Source of the DNA: Nocardia aurantia | GTDB taxonomy: Bacteria > Actinomycetota > Actinomycetes > Mycobacteriales > Mycobacteriaceae | Reading direction: 5' to 3' | DNA length: 64,000 nucleotides | NCBI RefSeq assembly: GCF_009604425.1 | Contig: NZ_WEGI01000004.1 | Coordinates: 310,001-374,000, forward strand | Shown here: positions 37,969 to 46,519 of the stretch, piece after piece | How the letters are laid out: each line of letters opens with the position of its first letter | Numbering within the stretch: the first letter of the stretch is position 1 | Notes under the pieces: generated by a model | The model's database searches: none | Told to the model about the DNA's origin: nothing | Seen by the model: only the letters and a program-made list of their open reading frames with translations | Translations under genes and position numbers: made by a program

Positions 37969-38784
37969 ATGGTGGTCGTGATCGGTAATCGCACCCCGTA
38001 CGCCCCCGCCGAGCCCACGCGCACCGTCCGCCCGCCGTCGCAGCACCCGTCGGGCGCGCGTCCGCCGGCCATCCCGCAGGAGTTCGTACCGCGGCACGTG
38101 GCGCTCGTGATGGACGGCAACGGGCGCTGGGCGCAGGAGCGGGGGCTGCCGCGCACCGCCGGGCACGAGCGCGGCGAGGCGGTGCTGATGGACACCGTCG
38201 AGGGCTGCATCGAGATCGGCGTCAAGTGGCTGTCGGCGTACGCGTTCTCGACCGAGAACTGGCGGCGCAGCCCCGACGAGGTCCGCTTCCTCATGGGCTT
38301 CAACCGGGACGTGATCCGCCGCCGCCGCGACGAGATGCACGAGATGGGTGTGCGGGTGCGCTGGGCCGGCCGCCGGCCGCGCTTGTGGCGCAGCGTGATC
38401 AAGGAGCTCGAGGTCGCCCAGGAGCTCACCAAGGACAACACGGTGATGACCCTCACCATGTGCGTCAACTACGGCGGCCGCGCCGAGATCGCCGACGCCG
38501 CCCGGGAGATCGCCCGCCGGGTCGCCGCCGGCGAACTGGATCCGGAGAAGATCACCGAGAACACGTTCGCCGAATACCTGGACGAGCCCGACATGCCGGA
38601 TGTGGACCTGTTCCTGCGGCCCTCCGGCGAGCTGCGCAGCTCCAACTTCCTGATCTGGCAGTCCGCCTACGCCGAGTTCGTGTACCAGCACACGCTGTTC
38701 CCGGACTTCGATCGCCGCAACCTCTGGGCCGCGTGCCTGGAGTACGCCGAGCGCGACCGCCGCTTCGGCGGCGTGAAGAAGTGA
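37969..38784 (+). CDS. uppS: cis-prenyltransferase (decaprenyl/undecaprenyl diphosphate synthase)
   Basis: A 271-residue Upp[20 protein letters not shown] carries the catalytic Asp and phosphate-binding residues; STENWRR and [23 protein letters not shown] are conserved signatures. It extends short allylic diphosphates with isopentenyl units in Z configuration to the lipid carrier used for arabinogalactan and peptidoglycan. The first 30 residues are a proline-rich leader as in mycobacteria. It is followed 13 bp later by an Rv2360c-like gene. Confidence 0.94.
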   Translation: MVVVIGNRTPYAPAEPTRTVRPPSQHPSGARPPAIPQEFVPRHVALVMDGNGRWAQERGLPRTAGHERGEAVLMDTVEGCIEIGVKWLSAYAFSTENWRRSPDEVRFLMGFNRDVIRRRRDEMHEMGVRVRWAGRRPRLWRSVIKELEVAQELTKDNTVMTLTMCVNYGGRAEIADAAREIARRVAAGELDPEKITENTFAEYLDEPDMPDVDLFLRPSGELRSSNFLIWQSAYAEFVYQHTLFPDFDRRNLWAACLEYAERDRRFGGVKK

Positions 38785-38797
38785 GCGGTACCCGGCG

Positions 38798-39214
38798 ATG
38801 AGCGAAACCGATTCCGCGGATCCCGCGGTCGAGGAACTCCAGGTCCGCGCGGCGGCGTGCCTGATGAGCTACGAGATCCAGGTTCGCGTCGAGGCGGGCG
38901 GCCTCGGTTTCGAATACGACGGCGCGTTGTGCTCGCTGCGCGCGGTGAGTCTGTCCCCCGGTCTGGAGGTGCTGACCCTCACCTGCGTCCTGGCCTGGGA
39001 CCGGCCGCTGAAACCGCAGCTGCACAAGCGGGTCGCCGAACGCAACGCCGCCCTCCAGTTCGGCTCGATCACCGTCGTCGGCCACGACAAACTCGCCGAC
39101 GTGATCCTGCGCTACACCTTCCCCGCCGCCGGGCTCGCCGACGAGGCGCTGGCGACCATGCTGCTGCTGGTGCTCTCCGGCGCGGGCCGGGCCCGGCACG
39201 GCCTGGTGCCCTGA
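38798..39214 (+). CDS. conserved hypothetical protein (Rv2360c-like)
   Basis: A 138-residue protein whose position after uppS matches M. tuberculosis Rv2360c. The strand/helix pattern (EVLTLTCVLAWDRPL, HKRVAERNAALQFGSITV, LADVILRYTFPAAGL) resembles the YbjN fold, but I cannot prove it. No signal peptide or membrane helix. It lies 13 bp downstream of uppS and ends one base before the convergent TetR stop. Confidence 0.75.
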   Translation: MSETDSADPAVEELQVRAAACLMSYEIQVRVEAGGLGFEYDGALCSLRAVSLSPGLEVLTLTCVLAWDRPLKPQLHKRVAERNAALQFGSITVVGHDKLADVILRYTFPAAGLADEALATMLLLVLSGAGRARHGLVP

Positions 39215-39215
39215 G

Positions 39216-39842
39216 TCACCCGGTGCCTTCGGGCTGTTGCGCGGGGTGCCGGTAGTCCGGCAGCAGCAGCGCTATTCCCCGGGCGAAGGTGTCCGGATCG
39301 GTGTCGCCGATCAGCAGGTGCTGGAGGATGAAGCCGGGCAGGATGCCCAGGATCACCTTGGTGACCGCGTCGGTGTCGACGTCGGCGGGTAGCCAGCCCA
39401 CGTCCCGCATCCGTTCCACATAGATGTGCCAGAGCCCGCGCATCGCCAGGAGCAGCCCGCGGACGCTGTCGCCGACCTCGGGATTGGTCAGCGCCAGTGC
39501 CCATGCCTGCGGTGCGAGCCGCACCGGGCCGTCCGCACCGCTGAACCGGACGACCGCCTCGGTCACCACCGTGACCACTTCGGCCGGCAGGGGCAGCGGA
39601 TCGCGCGCGACGACCTCCGCCAGCGCGGCCCGCACGCTGGTCGTGGTCTCGCCGACGAGGGCGGCGATGATCTCGTTCTTGGATCTGAAGTACCGGTACA
39701 CCGCACCGGCCGACAGACCCGCCTCGGCGAACACGTCCTGCATGGAAGTCTCGTGAAAGCCCTTGCGCGTGAAGCACACTCGCGCGGCATCGAGGATCTG
39801 CTGCCGTCGCCGTTCCAGATGCTCGTCGCTGACTCGGGGCAT
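39216..39842 (-). CDS. TetR/AcrR family transcriptional repressor
   Basis: A 208-residue TetR protein. The HTH region runs RRRQQILDAARVCFTRKGFH, then DVFAEAGLSAGAVYRYFRSK. The effector domain has HIYVERMRDVGWLP and a C-terminal GILPGFILQ. ATG 39842 is used. It is divergent from the membrane protein gene at 39945, and a dyad lies exactly in its own promoter spacer, so autorepression plus control of the neighbour is predicted. Resembles the large group of efflux-linked TetR repressors. Confidence 0.92.
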   Translation of the reverse strand: MPRVSDEHLERRRQQILDAARVCFTRKGFHETSMQDVFAEAGLSAGAVYRYFRSKNEIIAALVGETTTSVRAALAEVVARDPLPLPAEVVTVVTEAVVRFSGADGPVRLAPQAWALALTNPEVGDSVRGLLLAMRGLWHIYVERMRDVGWLPADVDTDAVTKVILGILPGFILQHLLIGDTDPDTFARGIALLLPDYRHPAQQPEGTG

Positions 39843-39848
39843 GTTCCC

Positions 39849-39877
39849 AAAATAAAACGAATGCTCGTTCTTGACAA
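39849..39877 (-). promoter_or_regulatory. tetR promoter with embedded AACGA-TCGTT operator
   Basis: On the minus strand TTGTCA (39877-39872) and TATTTT (39854-39849) are separated by exactly 17 bases. In that spacer lies the dyad AACGA-ATGC-TCGTT at 39856-39869 (plus-strand numbering). A repressor bound here would block RNA polymerase. On the plus strand TTGACA (39871-39876) may be the -35 of the divergent gene. A second AACGA half site occurs downstream at about 39916. Confidence 0.6.
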
Positions 39878-39944
39878 GCGGCGGCGGCCGATGCGACCGT
39901 GGAGACGCCAAAGAGAACGAACATCCGCTTTTCTTGGAGTCGTC

Positions 39945-40898
39945 ATGACTGTCACCACCCGGGCCGTCGCCGTGGGAATCGTCGCGGCCCTCGTCCAGGC
40001 CCTGATGCTGGTCGCCTTCGCCTGGCCGGCGGCCAATCTGAAGCCGCGGGATCTGCCGGTCGCCGTCGCCGGTCCACAGGCCGCCGCGGTCGCGGGGAAA
40101 CTGTCCGCACACGATCCCGGCGCCTTCGAAATCCATACGCTCGCGGACGAATCGGCGGCCGTCGCCGCCATCGGTGATCGAGAGGTCTACGGCGCGATCG
40201 TCACCGGCGGCGAACCCCGGGTGCTGGTCGCCTCGGCCGCGAGTCCCGTTGTGGCACAACAACTCACCGCGATCGCGCAACAGCTGTCGGGAAGCGCGGT
40301 CGCACCGGTGCGCGATGTGGTGGCCGCCGATCCGCACGACCCGCGCGGCGCCGCGTTCGGCGCGATGGTGCTTCCCCTGGTGATGGCGGGTATCGCCGCC
40401 GGCGCGCTGCTGTGCCTGCTGGTGTCGGCCGTCGGAGCGCGGGCGCTGGGCCTGGTCACCTTCGGTATCGCGGCCGGACTGCTGAGCATGGCTGTCGTGC
40501 AGGGCTGGCTGCGACTGCTGCCCGGCAACTATCTCGTGCTCGCGGGCGTCGCCGGGCTGGTGTCGGTCTCGGTGGCGGGCACGATCGTGGCGCTGCACGC
40601 CCTGATCGGCCCGCCCGGTATCGGTCTCGGCGCGCTGACCATGCTGCTGATCGGCAACCCGTTCTCCGGGGCGACCTCCGCACCGGAACTGCTGCCTCGG
40701 CCCTGGGGCACGATCGGCCAGTCACTGCCGCTGGGCGCGGCCGCGAGCCTGCTGCGTTCGGTCGCCTACTTCGACGGCCGGGCGGCCGCCGGGCCGCTGG
40801 CGGTTCTGCTGATCTGGACTGCGGCCGCCCTGGTCCTACTGGGCGCCGGAGCATTGCGCACCCGGCGCGCACCCGTAGCCGAACCGGTGCCGGCCTGA
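39945..40898 (+). CDS. ABC-2/YhgE-like membrane protein
   Basis: A 317-residue membrane protein. One N-terminal helix (residues 7-28) is followed by a soluble part of about 100 residues with KLSAHDPGAFEIHTLADES, then five or six hydrophobic segments from about residue 138. The layout matches the YhgE/Pip or ABC-2 permease class with a large extracytoplasmic loop. No ATPase gene adjoins it. GGAG lies seven bases before ATG 39945. Likely target of the divergent TetR repressor, perhaps in lipid or drug export. Confidence 0.78.
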   Translation: MTVTTRAVAVGIVAALVQALMLVAFAWPAANLKPRDLPVAVAGPQAAAVAGKLSAHDPGAFEIHTLADESAAVAAIGDREVYGAIVTGGEPRVLVASAASPVVAQQLTAIAQQLSGSAVAPVRDVVAADPHDPRGAAFGAMVLPLVMAGIAAGALLCLLVSAVGARALGLVTFGIAAGLLSMAVVQGWLRLLPGNYLVLAGVAGLVSVSVAGTIVALHALIGPPGIGLGALTMLLIGNPFSGATSAPELLPRPWGTIGQSLPLGAAASLLRSVAYFDGRAAAGPLAVLLIWTAAALVLLGAGALRTRRAPVAEPVPA

Positions 40899-41019
40899 GG
40901 CGCCGACGCCTGGACAGGTCCACGGCTGCCCGGACGGCCGCGGACCCGTGCTGTGCGGGATCACTCGAGCCGCCGGAGCACCGGCTACCCGTGGCGATGT
41001 CGAGTGCGCCCCACTGCGC

Positions 41020-41075
41020 GCCGCGACGAACGCCCATCGCGCCGCGACGAACGCCCACTGCACGCCGCGACGAAC
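41020..41075. repeat. three copies of a GCCGCGACGAACGCCCA repeat
   Basis: Near-identical copies begin at 41020, 41041 and 41064, the last one shortened. They sit between the membrane protein and zur genes in a 220-bp gene-free stretch. Confidence 0.75.
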
Positions 41076-41118
41076 ACGGTTCCTCCGGCGAATCGCGCGA
41101 GCTGGGCGGCGCGGTCGA

Positions 41119-41556
41119 TCAGGAGGCGCTGTGCTTGCTCGCGCAGTTCCGGCAGGTGCCGAAGACCTCCATGGTGTGACTGATATCGATGAACCCGTGC
41201 TGACCGGCCACCGATTCCGCCCACGCCTCCACGGTCGGCCCCTCGACCTCCACCGTGCAGCCGCAGTGCCGGCACACCAGGTGGTGATGGTGTCCCTTCG
41301 AACACTGCCGATAGACCGACTCACCGGAGTCGGTGCGCAACACGTCCACCATGCCCGCGTCGGCCAGTGACTGCAGCGTGCGGTAGACGGTGGTCAAGCC
41401 GATGCCCTCGCCGCGGCGGCGGAGCTCGTCGTGCAATTCCTGGGCGGATCGGAATCCGTCGATGTCGCCGAGCAGGGCGGTGATGGCGGTGCGCTGACGG
41501 GTGCTGCGGATTCCGACGGACTTCTCCGAGGTGCCCGTGTTGTCCGGCACGATCAC
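41119..41556 (-). CDS. zur: zinc uptake regulator (Fur family)
   Basis: A 145-residue Fur-family protein. The winged helix has QRTAITALLGDIDGFRSAQE and TTVYRTLQSLADAGMVD; metal ligands include the CSKGHHHHLVC and CRNC cysteine/histidine motifs. It is the Zur (FurB) type by position: its GTG at 41556 overlaps the stop of an ArsR/SmtB gene, as in the mycobacterial smtB-zur operon. With zinc bound it represses zinc uptake and alternative ribosomal protein genes. The long HHHH stretch is usual for the family. Confidence 0.92.
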   Translation of the reverse strand: MIVPDNTGTSEKSVGIRSTRQRTAITALLGDIDGFRSAQELHDELRRRGEGIGLTTVYRTLQSLADAGMVDVLRTDSGESVYRQCSKGHHHHLVCRHCGCTVEVEGPTVEAWAESVAGQHGFIDISHTMEVFGTCRNCASKHSAS

Positions 41557-41948
41557 CCTTCCTCGGCGTGGGCGACCGCGTCGACCACGATGCGTGCCAG
41601 ATGATCGTCGACCAGCTCGTAGATGACCTCGCGGCCGGTCCGCTCGCCACGCACCACACCCGCCGACTTGAGGATGCGCAGGTGCTGGCTGACCAGCGGC
41701 TGGGTCACGCCGAGGGTGTCGACCAGTTCGTGCACGCAGCGCGGCGACTCGCGCAGTTGCAGCACGATGGCGATGCGTACCGGCGCGGCGAGCGCGCGCA
41801 GCAGTTCACCGGCGTTGTCGAGCACGCCGCGCGGCGGTACCGCGGGGGCCGACGGCGCCCGATAGGGGTACGGATCGTGAGGGATGGGCGTGGGCGCCTC
41901 CACGGCGACACGGCTGCGCCGCGCGGGAACACCACTGTCGGCGGTCAT
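41553..41948 (-). CDS. ArsR/SmtB family metal-sensing repressor
   Basis: A 131-residue winged-helix protein: [43 protein letters not shown], and the C-terminal [16 protein letters not shown], whose His/Asp/Glu residues form the alpha-5 zinc site of SmtB-type sensors. It represses its own operon without metal and releases it on zinc binding, complementing Zur downstream. ATG 41948 is followed upstream by an AT-rich dyad. It corresponds to Rv2358. Confidence 0.9.
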   Translation of the reverse strand: MTADSGVPARRSRVAVEAPTPIPHDPYPYRAPSAPAVPPRGVLDNAGELLRALAAPVRIAIVLQLRESPRCVHELVDTLGVTQPLVSQHLRILKSAGVVRGERTGREVIYELVDDHLARIVVDAVAHAEEG

Positions 41949-41962
41949 CGAACCAACTCCTT

Positions 41963-41989
41963 ATTGGAAATCGATGCCAATTATTGTTA
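41963..41989. promoter_or_regulatory. operator of the arsR-zur operon
   Basis: Fifteen bases upstream of the arsR start lies ATTGG-N9-CCAAT (41963-41981), overlapping TGccAATtATTgtTA (41975-41989), a pseudo-palindrome like mycobacterial Zur and SmtB boxes. The AT-rich block stands out in GC-rich surroundings. Confidence 0.6.
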
Positions 41990-42118
41990 TGCGCAGGTTC
42001 GCATGTCAACAGCGGGTCGGCGCGTGTCACCCCGATACTGCGTCGACCACGCCGGGGGCAGGCCATTACGCTGGTCTGGATCGCCGTTTGCACACCGTCC
42101 AGAGGGAGAGCTCGAGTC

Positions 42119-43510
42119 GTGGCACCCAAGTCGAAGGTCGACACCGTCGCCAATCTCGCCAAGCGCCGGGGCCTGGTCTACCCCAGCGGCGAGATCTACG
42201 GAGGCACCCGGTCGGCGTGGGACTACGGCCCGCTCGGTGTCGAACTCAAGGAGAACATCAAGCGGCAGTGGTGGCGGTCCATGGTGACCGGCCGCGACGA
42301 CGTGGTCGGCCTCGACTCCGCGATCATCCTGCCGCGGCCGGTGTGGGTCGCCTCGGGTCACGTCGCGGTGTTCAACGATCCGCTGGTCGAATGCCTGAAC
42401 TGCCACAAGCGGCACCGGCAGGACCACCTGCAGGAGGGGTACGCCGAGAAGCACAAGATCGACGACCCGGACACCGTCTCGATGGAGCTGATCGGCTGCC
42501 CCGACTGCGGCACGGTCGGCAAGTGGACCGAGCCGCGCGACTTCAACATGATGCTGAAGACCTACCTCGGCCCGATCGAGTCGGAGGAGGGCCTGCACTA
42601 CCTCCGGCCGGAGACCGCGCAGGGCATCTTCGTGAACTTCGCCAACGTGATGACCACCGCGCGCAAGAAGCCGCCGTTCGGCATCGCGCAGATCGGCAAG
42701 AGCTTCCGCAACGAGATCACCCCCGGCAACTTCATCTTCCGCACCCGCGAGTTCGAGCAGATGGAGATGGAGTTCTTCGTCAAGCCCGGCGAGGACGAGC
42801 AGTGGCACCAGTACTGGATCGACACCCGGTTCGCCTGGTACACCGACCTCGGCATCGATCCGGAGAACCTGCGCCTGTACGAGCACCCGAAGGAGAAGCT
42901 CTCGCACTACTCGACCCGCACGGTCGACATCGAGTACCGCTTCCACTTCCAGGGCAGCGAATGGGGTGAGCTGGAGGGCCTCGCCAACCGCACCGACTTC
43001 GACCTGTCCACGCATTCGAAGCACTCCGGCAGTGATCTGAGTTTCTTCGATCAGAACACCGGCGAGCGCTACACCCCGTACGTGATCGAGCCCGCGGCCG
43101 GCCTCACCCGCTCGCTGATGGCGTTCCTCATCGACGCCTACAACGAGGACGAGGCGCCGAACGCGAAGGGTGTGCCGGAGAAGCGCACGGTGCTGCGCCT
43201 GGACCGCCGCTTGGCGCCGGTGAAGGCGGCGGTGCTACCGCTGTCCCGCAACGCCGACCTGTCGCCGAAGGCGAAAGACCTTGCGGCACAGCTGCGCAAG
43301 AACTGGAACGTCGACTTCGACGACGCCGGCGCGATCGGCCGCCGCTACCGCCGGCAGGACGAGATCGGCACCCCGTTCTGCATCACCGTCGATTTCGACA
43401 CCCTCGAGGACCAGGCCGTGACGGTCCGCGAGCGCGACTCGATGACGCAGGAGCGCATCGCCCTGGATCAGGTCGAGGGCTACCTGGCCCAGCGGCTGAT
43501 CGGGGCCTGA
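42119..43510 (+). CDS. glyS: glycyl-tRNA synthetase (class II, homodimeric)
   Basis: A 463-residue GlyRS. Class II motif 1 ([20 protein letters not shown]), motif 2 ([21 protein letters not shown]) and motif 3 region ([14 protein letters not shown]) are visible, and a zinc-binding pair CLNC/CPDC is inserted between them. The C-terminal anticodon-binding domain ends with [12 protein letters not shown] 42119 has AGAGGGAGAG upstream. It is divergent from arsR, sharing a short 170-bp region with the zinc operator. Confidence 0.96.
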   Translation: MAPKSKVDTVANLAKRRGLVYPSGEIYGGTRSAWDYGPLGVELKENIKRQWWRSMVTGRDDVVGLDSAIILPRPVWVASGHVAVFNDPLVECLNCHKRHRQDHLQEGYAEKHKIDDPDTVSMELIGCPDCGTVGKWTEPRDFNMMLKTYLGPIESEEGLHYLRPETAQGIFVNFANVMTTARKKPPFGIAQIGKSFRNEITPGNFIFRTREFEQMEMEFFVKPGEDEQWHQYWIDTRFAWYTDLGIDPENLRLYEHPKEKLSHYSTRTVDIEYRFHFQGSEWGELEGLANRTDFDLSTHSKHSGSDLSFFDQNTGERYTPYVIEPAAGLTRSLMAFLIDAYNEDEAPNAKGVPEKRTVLRLDRRLAPVKAAVLPLSRNADLSPKAKDLAAQLRKNWNVDFDDAGAIGRRYRRQDEIGTPFCITVDFDTLEDQAVTVRERDSMTQERIALDQVEGYLAQRLIGA

Positions 43511-43527
43511 CCGCCGGATCCGGTGGC

Positions 43528-44433
43528 ATGACAACGGTTTTCGAGCAAGCGGGCGTGCGGGGTGTCCTGCACGCCCGGTGCCTCGGCACCGGCGCCGAGA
43601 TCGATCTCGGCGCGGACGATCCCGTGGTGCTCGCCTCGGTCGTCAAGGTGCCGCTGGTCCTGGAGTTCGGCCGGCAGGTCGCCGCGGGACAACTCGACCC
43701 GGCCGACCGGGTGCGGGCGGTCGCGGCCACCCGGCTCGGCGGCACCGGCCTGGCCGGTTGCGCCGACGACGTGGAGTTGAGCCTGCGCGACGCCGCCTAT
43801 CTCGCCCTGTCGGTCAGCGACAACACCGCCGCGGACCTGCTGTTCGACCGGGTCGGCCTCGACAACGTCCGCTCGCTGCTGCGCGAACTCGGTCTGCACC
43901 GGACCCGGATCGTCGGCGCACCACGGGATCTCGTGCGCACCATGGCCGAGGATCTCGGCGTCGCCGACGCGGCCGAATTCGCCCGGCGCTTCCCGGCCCT
44001 CACCGCCGACGAGGTCTTCGGCCTGCGCGCCCTGGATCCGTTGCGCACCAACGCGAGTACGCCGCGGGAGATGACCGGGCTGCTCGCGGCGATCTCTCGC
44101 GACGAGGCCGGGCCGCCCGAAGTCTGTCGCTGGTTGCGCGGACTGATGAGCCAGCAGGTCAACTGGTACCGGCTGGCGGCGGCCTTCCCGCCCGAGGTCG
44201 CCGTGTGGGGCAAGACCGGCACCCTGCCCGGCCTGCGCCACGAGATCGGCGTGGTCGAATATCCCGACGGCGGCCGGTACGCGGTAGCGGTCTTCACCCG
44301 GGCCGGGACATTGGAACAGCGCCTGCCGCAAGTGGATCGGGCGATCGGCGTGGCGGCCCGCGAGGCGGTGGAGCAGTTGCGTGGGGAAAGTACAGCTCGG
44401 TCGGTGCGGCGAGGTTACTCCGCGACCGTGTGA
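43528..44433 (+). CDS. serine hydrolase of the class A beta-lactamase fold
   Basis: A 301-residue protein with active-site motifs SVVK (37-40), SDN (97-99) and KTG (229-231). It lacks a signal peptide, as the first strand starts at residue 10, and a normal ExxLN omega-loop motif is not seen (the segment reads DEVFGLRALDPL). It probably is a cytoplasmic serine hydrolase or DD-peptidase-like protein rather than a resistance enzyme. It follows glyS by 17 bp on the same strand. The last 20 residues are basic. Confidence 0.8.
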   Translation: MTTVFEQAGVRGVLHARCLGTGAEIDLGADDPVVLASVVKVPLVLEFGRQVAAGQLDPADRVRAVAATRLGGTGLAGCADDVELSLRDAAYLALSVSDNTAADLLFDRVGLDNVRSLLRELGLHRTRIVGAPRDLVRTMAEDLGVADAAEFARRFPALTADEVFGLRALDPLRTNASTPREMTGLLAAISRDEAGPPEVCRWLRGLMSQQVNWYRLAAAFPPEVAVWGKTGTLPGLRHEIGVVEYPDGGRYAVAVFTRAGTLEQRLPQVDRAIGVAAREAVEQLRGESTARSVRRGYSATV

Positions 44434-44497
44434 GGCGGCGGCCGGGTCGTCGGCGGCGGCTGAGAAAACTTGATGGGCAACAGCTTCGGGACCGAGC

Positions 44498-45451
44498 TCA
44501 GGGGCGCCCGAACACCGCGTTCCAGGGCCGCTGCCCGCTCTCCAGGGCAGTCGTCTCCGAAACCCCGTCCGCCCCGAGCACTTCCGTGATCAACTCGGCC
44601 AGCCGGCGCACCGCGGGATGCGGGACGGCCGCGGGCCAGGCCGCCGACATCCGCCGGATCAGCGGGGTGTCGCGCAGCGGCCGCCACACCGCGCGGGTTT
44701 CCTTGCGCGCCACCGTGCCCTGTTCGAAGGCGACACCCTGACCCGAGAGTACTTGTCCCAGCACGAATTCCGGATTGCGGGCGTGGACCACCCGGGCGGG
44801 CCGGAAGCCGTGCTCCCAGCAGGTGCGCAGCGTGGTGTCGTAGAGCCCCGGCGCGGCCGCGCGCGGGAACAGCACCAGTCCCTCACCGGCGAGGTCGGCG
44901 AGCGCGAGTTCCGGCCGGGCGGCCAGCGGGGAGTCACGCGGGAGTACCACGCCGAGCGGGGTCTCGATCACCGGTCCCAGCTCCAAGCCGACCACGTCGA
45001 CCGGATGCTGGAGCAGCCCGGCGTCCAGTTCGCCGTCGCCGAGCAGCCGGACCTGTTCGGCGGTACTGAGTTCCAGCAGATCCAGCCGGACTTCCGGGTA
45101 GCGCTGCCGGAAGCCCGTGAGCAGCGCCGCGAGGAACCGGCCGGGCACCTCCGGCGGCACCCCCACCCGCAGCGCGTCCATCTCGCCCCGATGCGCCTTG
45201 CCGACCAGGGTCCGGGCCCGATCCCAGCGGGCCAGCAGATCGCGGGACTCGGCGAGCAGGATCTGACCGGCCTCGGTGAGTTCGACACCACGCCTTCCCC
45301 GGTCGAACAGCCGCGCGCCGAGGTCGCGCTCCAGCTCCCGGATCCGCTGACTCAACGGCGGCTGGGCGATACCCAGCCGCTCGGCGGCCCGGCCGAAATG
45401 CCGTTCCTCGGCGACCACGACGAAGTAGCGGAGCTTGCGCAGGGGGTCCAC
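44498..45451 (-). CDS. LysR family transcriptional regulator
   Basis: A 317-residue LysR protein. HTH region LRYFVVVAEERHFGRAAER, then LGIAQPPLSQRIRELERDLG; effector domain from about residue 92 (DALRVGVPPEVPGRFL). GTG 45451 is the first codon before the conserved MDPLRKLRYF. Divergent from a periplasmic metallo-beta-lactamase-fold lipoprotein gene at 45536, with a double palindrome between. The likely target is that gene. Confidence 0.9.
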   Translation of the reverse strand: MDPLRKLRYFVVVAEERHFGRAAERLGIAQPPLSQRIRELERDLGARLFDRGRRGVELTEAGQILLAESRDLLARWDRARTLVGKAHRGEMDALRVGVPPEVPGRFLAALLTGFRQRYPEVRLDLLELSTAEQVRLLGDGELDAGLLQHPVDVVGLELGPVIETPLGVVLPRDSPLAARPELALADLAGEGLVLFPRAAAPGLYDTTLRTCWEHGFRPARVVHARNPEFVLGQVLSGQGVAFEQGTVARKETRAVWRPLRDTPLIRRMSAAWPAAVPHPAVRRLAELITEVLGADGVSETTALESGQRPWNAVFGRP

Positions 45452-45458
45452 CCTGCGA

Positions 45459-45478
45459 CGATATCGGTTTCGATATCG
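45459..45478. promoter_or_regulatory. double palindrome CGATATCG-gttt-CGATATCG
   Basis: Two identical self-complementary octamers separated by four bases lie directly upstream of the LysR start and between the divergent genes. Spacing puts the centres 12 bp apart, about one helical turn. A strong operator candidate for the LysR protein. Confidence 0.55.
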
Positions 45479-45535
45479 CCGCGTCGCGGGATCGGTCTTG
45501 GACGGCGCCGCCCTCGCCGTGTTTCGGTGTCCGGC

Positions 45536-46510
45536 ATGACAGATCAGAGTTTCCGCGGTCCGAGCCGGCGCGCGCTGCTGGGCGCAGGGGTCGCGGCGGC
45601 GGCCGCACTGGCGGCCGCGTGCGCGAGCGAGCCGGCCGCCGCACCAGCGACCACCACCACCGCACCGTCGGACACCACGCTGCGCTGGTGGGGGAACAAC
45701 GGCTGGGAGATCCGGGCCGGCGCGCGGACCGTGCTGATCGATCCGTGGCTGACCAGGTTCCGGACCGGTACCTACACCCCGCAGGGCGCCGATCCCCGGT
45801 CGCCGCTGTCGGTGGACACCGCCCTGATCGACTCGTACGTGGATTCCGGGCAGCTGCGCGCGGACCACATCCTGGTCACCCACGGCCACTACGACCATCT
45901 CACCGATGTCCCGTATCTGGCCCAGCGAACCGGTGCGACGGTGCTGGGCACCGAGACCCACCTGAACCTGATGGCCGCGCTCGGCGCCCCCGAGAATCAG
46001 CTCGCCCTGGTCACCGGCGGGGAACAGTTGGACTTCGACGGATATTCGATCCGGGTGCTGCGCTCCCTGCACTCCGAGGTCGGGACCCGCACCCAGATCG
46101 CCTACCCGGGAACCAGACCCGGCTATCCGGCGACGAAACCACCTCGTCCGCAGGTCATCTCAGATCTGGTGGAGGGTGGGACGCTGGCCTACCAGGTGAC
46201 CGCGGGCGGGCGGAGCGTGCTGAACTTCGGCGGCTCCAACTACATCGAATCGGAACTGGCCGGACTGCGTCCCGATGTGGTGCTGCTCCCGACCGGCGGT
46301 GCCCGGGTGCACGACTACGTGCCCCGGCTGCTGACCGTACTGGGCCACCCGCGCCTCGTATTGCCCACGCACTGGGACGATTTCGACTATCCGCTGGGTG
46401 AGCCCGCGCGGGACGCCGGCGGGCTGGAGCCGCTGCGCAAGGCCGTCGCCGCCGCGGACCCGCACGCGACATTCCGGGTGCCGGCGCACCTGGAGGTGGT
46501 CACCCTCTGA
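45536..46510 (+). CDS. exported metallo-beta-lactamase-fold hydrolase (lipoprotein)
   Basis: A 324-residue protein. The N-terminus PSRRALLGAGVAAAAALAAAC has twin arginines and a lipobox ending at Cys29, so it is likely Tat-exported and lipid-anchored. The mature part has the MBL motif THGHYDH (115-121) and later PTHWDDFDYP. It is related to UlaG-type lactonases and the periplasmic MBL hydrolases of actinobacteria. The pair with the divergent LysR suggests inducible hydrolysis of an extracellular compound. Substrate unknown. Confidence 0.85.
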   Translation: MTDQSFRGPSRRALLGAGVAAAAALAAACASEPAAAPATTTTAPSDTTLRWWGNNGWEIRAGARTVLIDPWLTRFRTGTYTPQGADPRSPLSVDTALIDSYVDSGQLRADHILVTHGHYDHLTDVPYLAQRTGATVLGTETHLNLMAALGAPENQLALVTGGEQLDFDGYSIRVLRSLHSEVGTRTQIAYPGTRPGYPATKPPRPQVISDLVEGGTLAYQVTAGGRSVLNFGGSNYIESELAGLRPDVVLLPTGGARVHDYVPRLLTVLGHPRLVLPTHWDDFDYPLGEPARDAGGLEPLRKAVAAADPHATFRVPAHLEVVTL

Positions 46511-46519
46511 TCTCGCCGG

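Noticed and set aside
38552..39199. Minus-strand 215-residue frame opposite the uppS end
   Set aside because: Overlaps two well-supported plus-strand genes and shows no family features.
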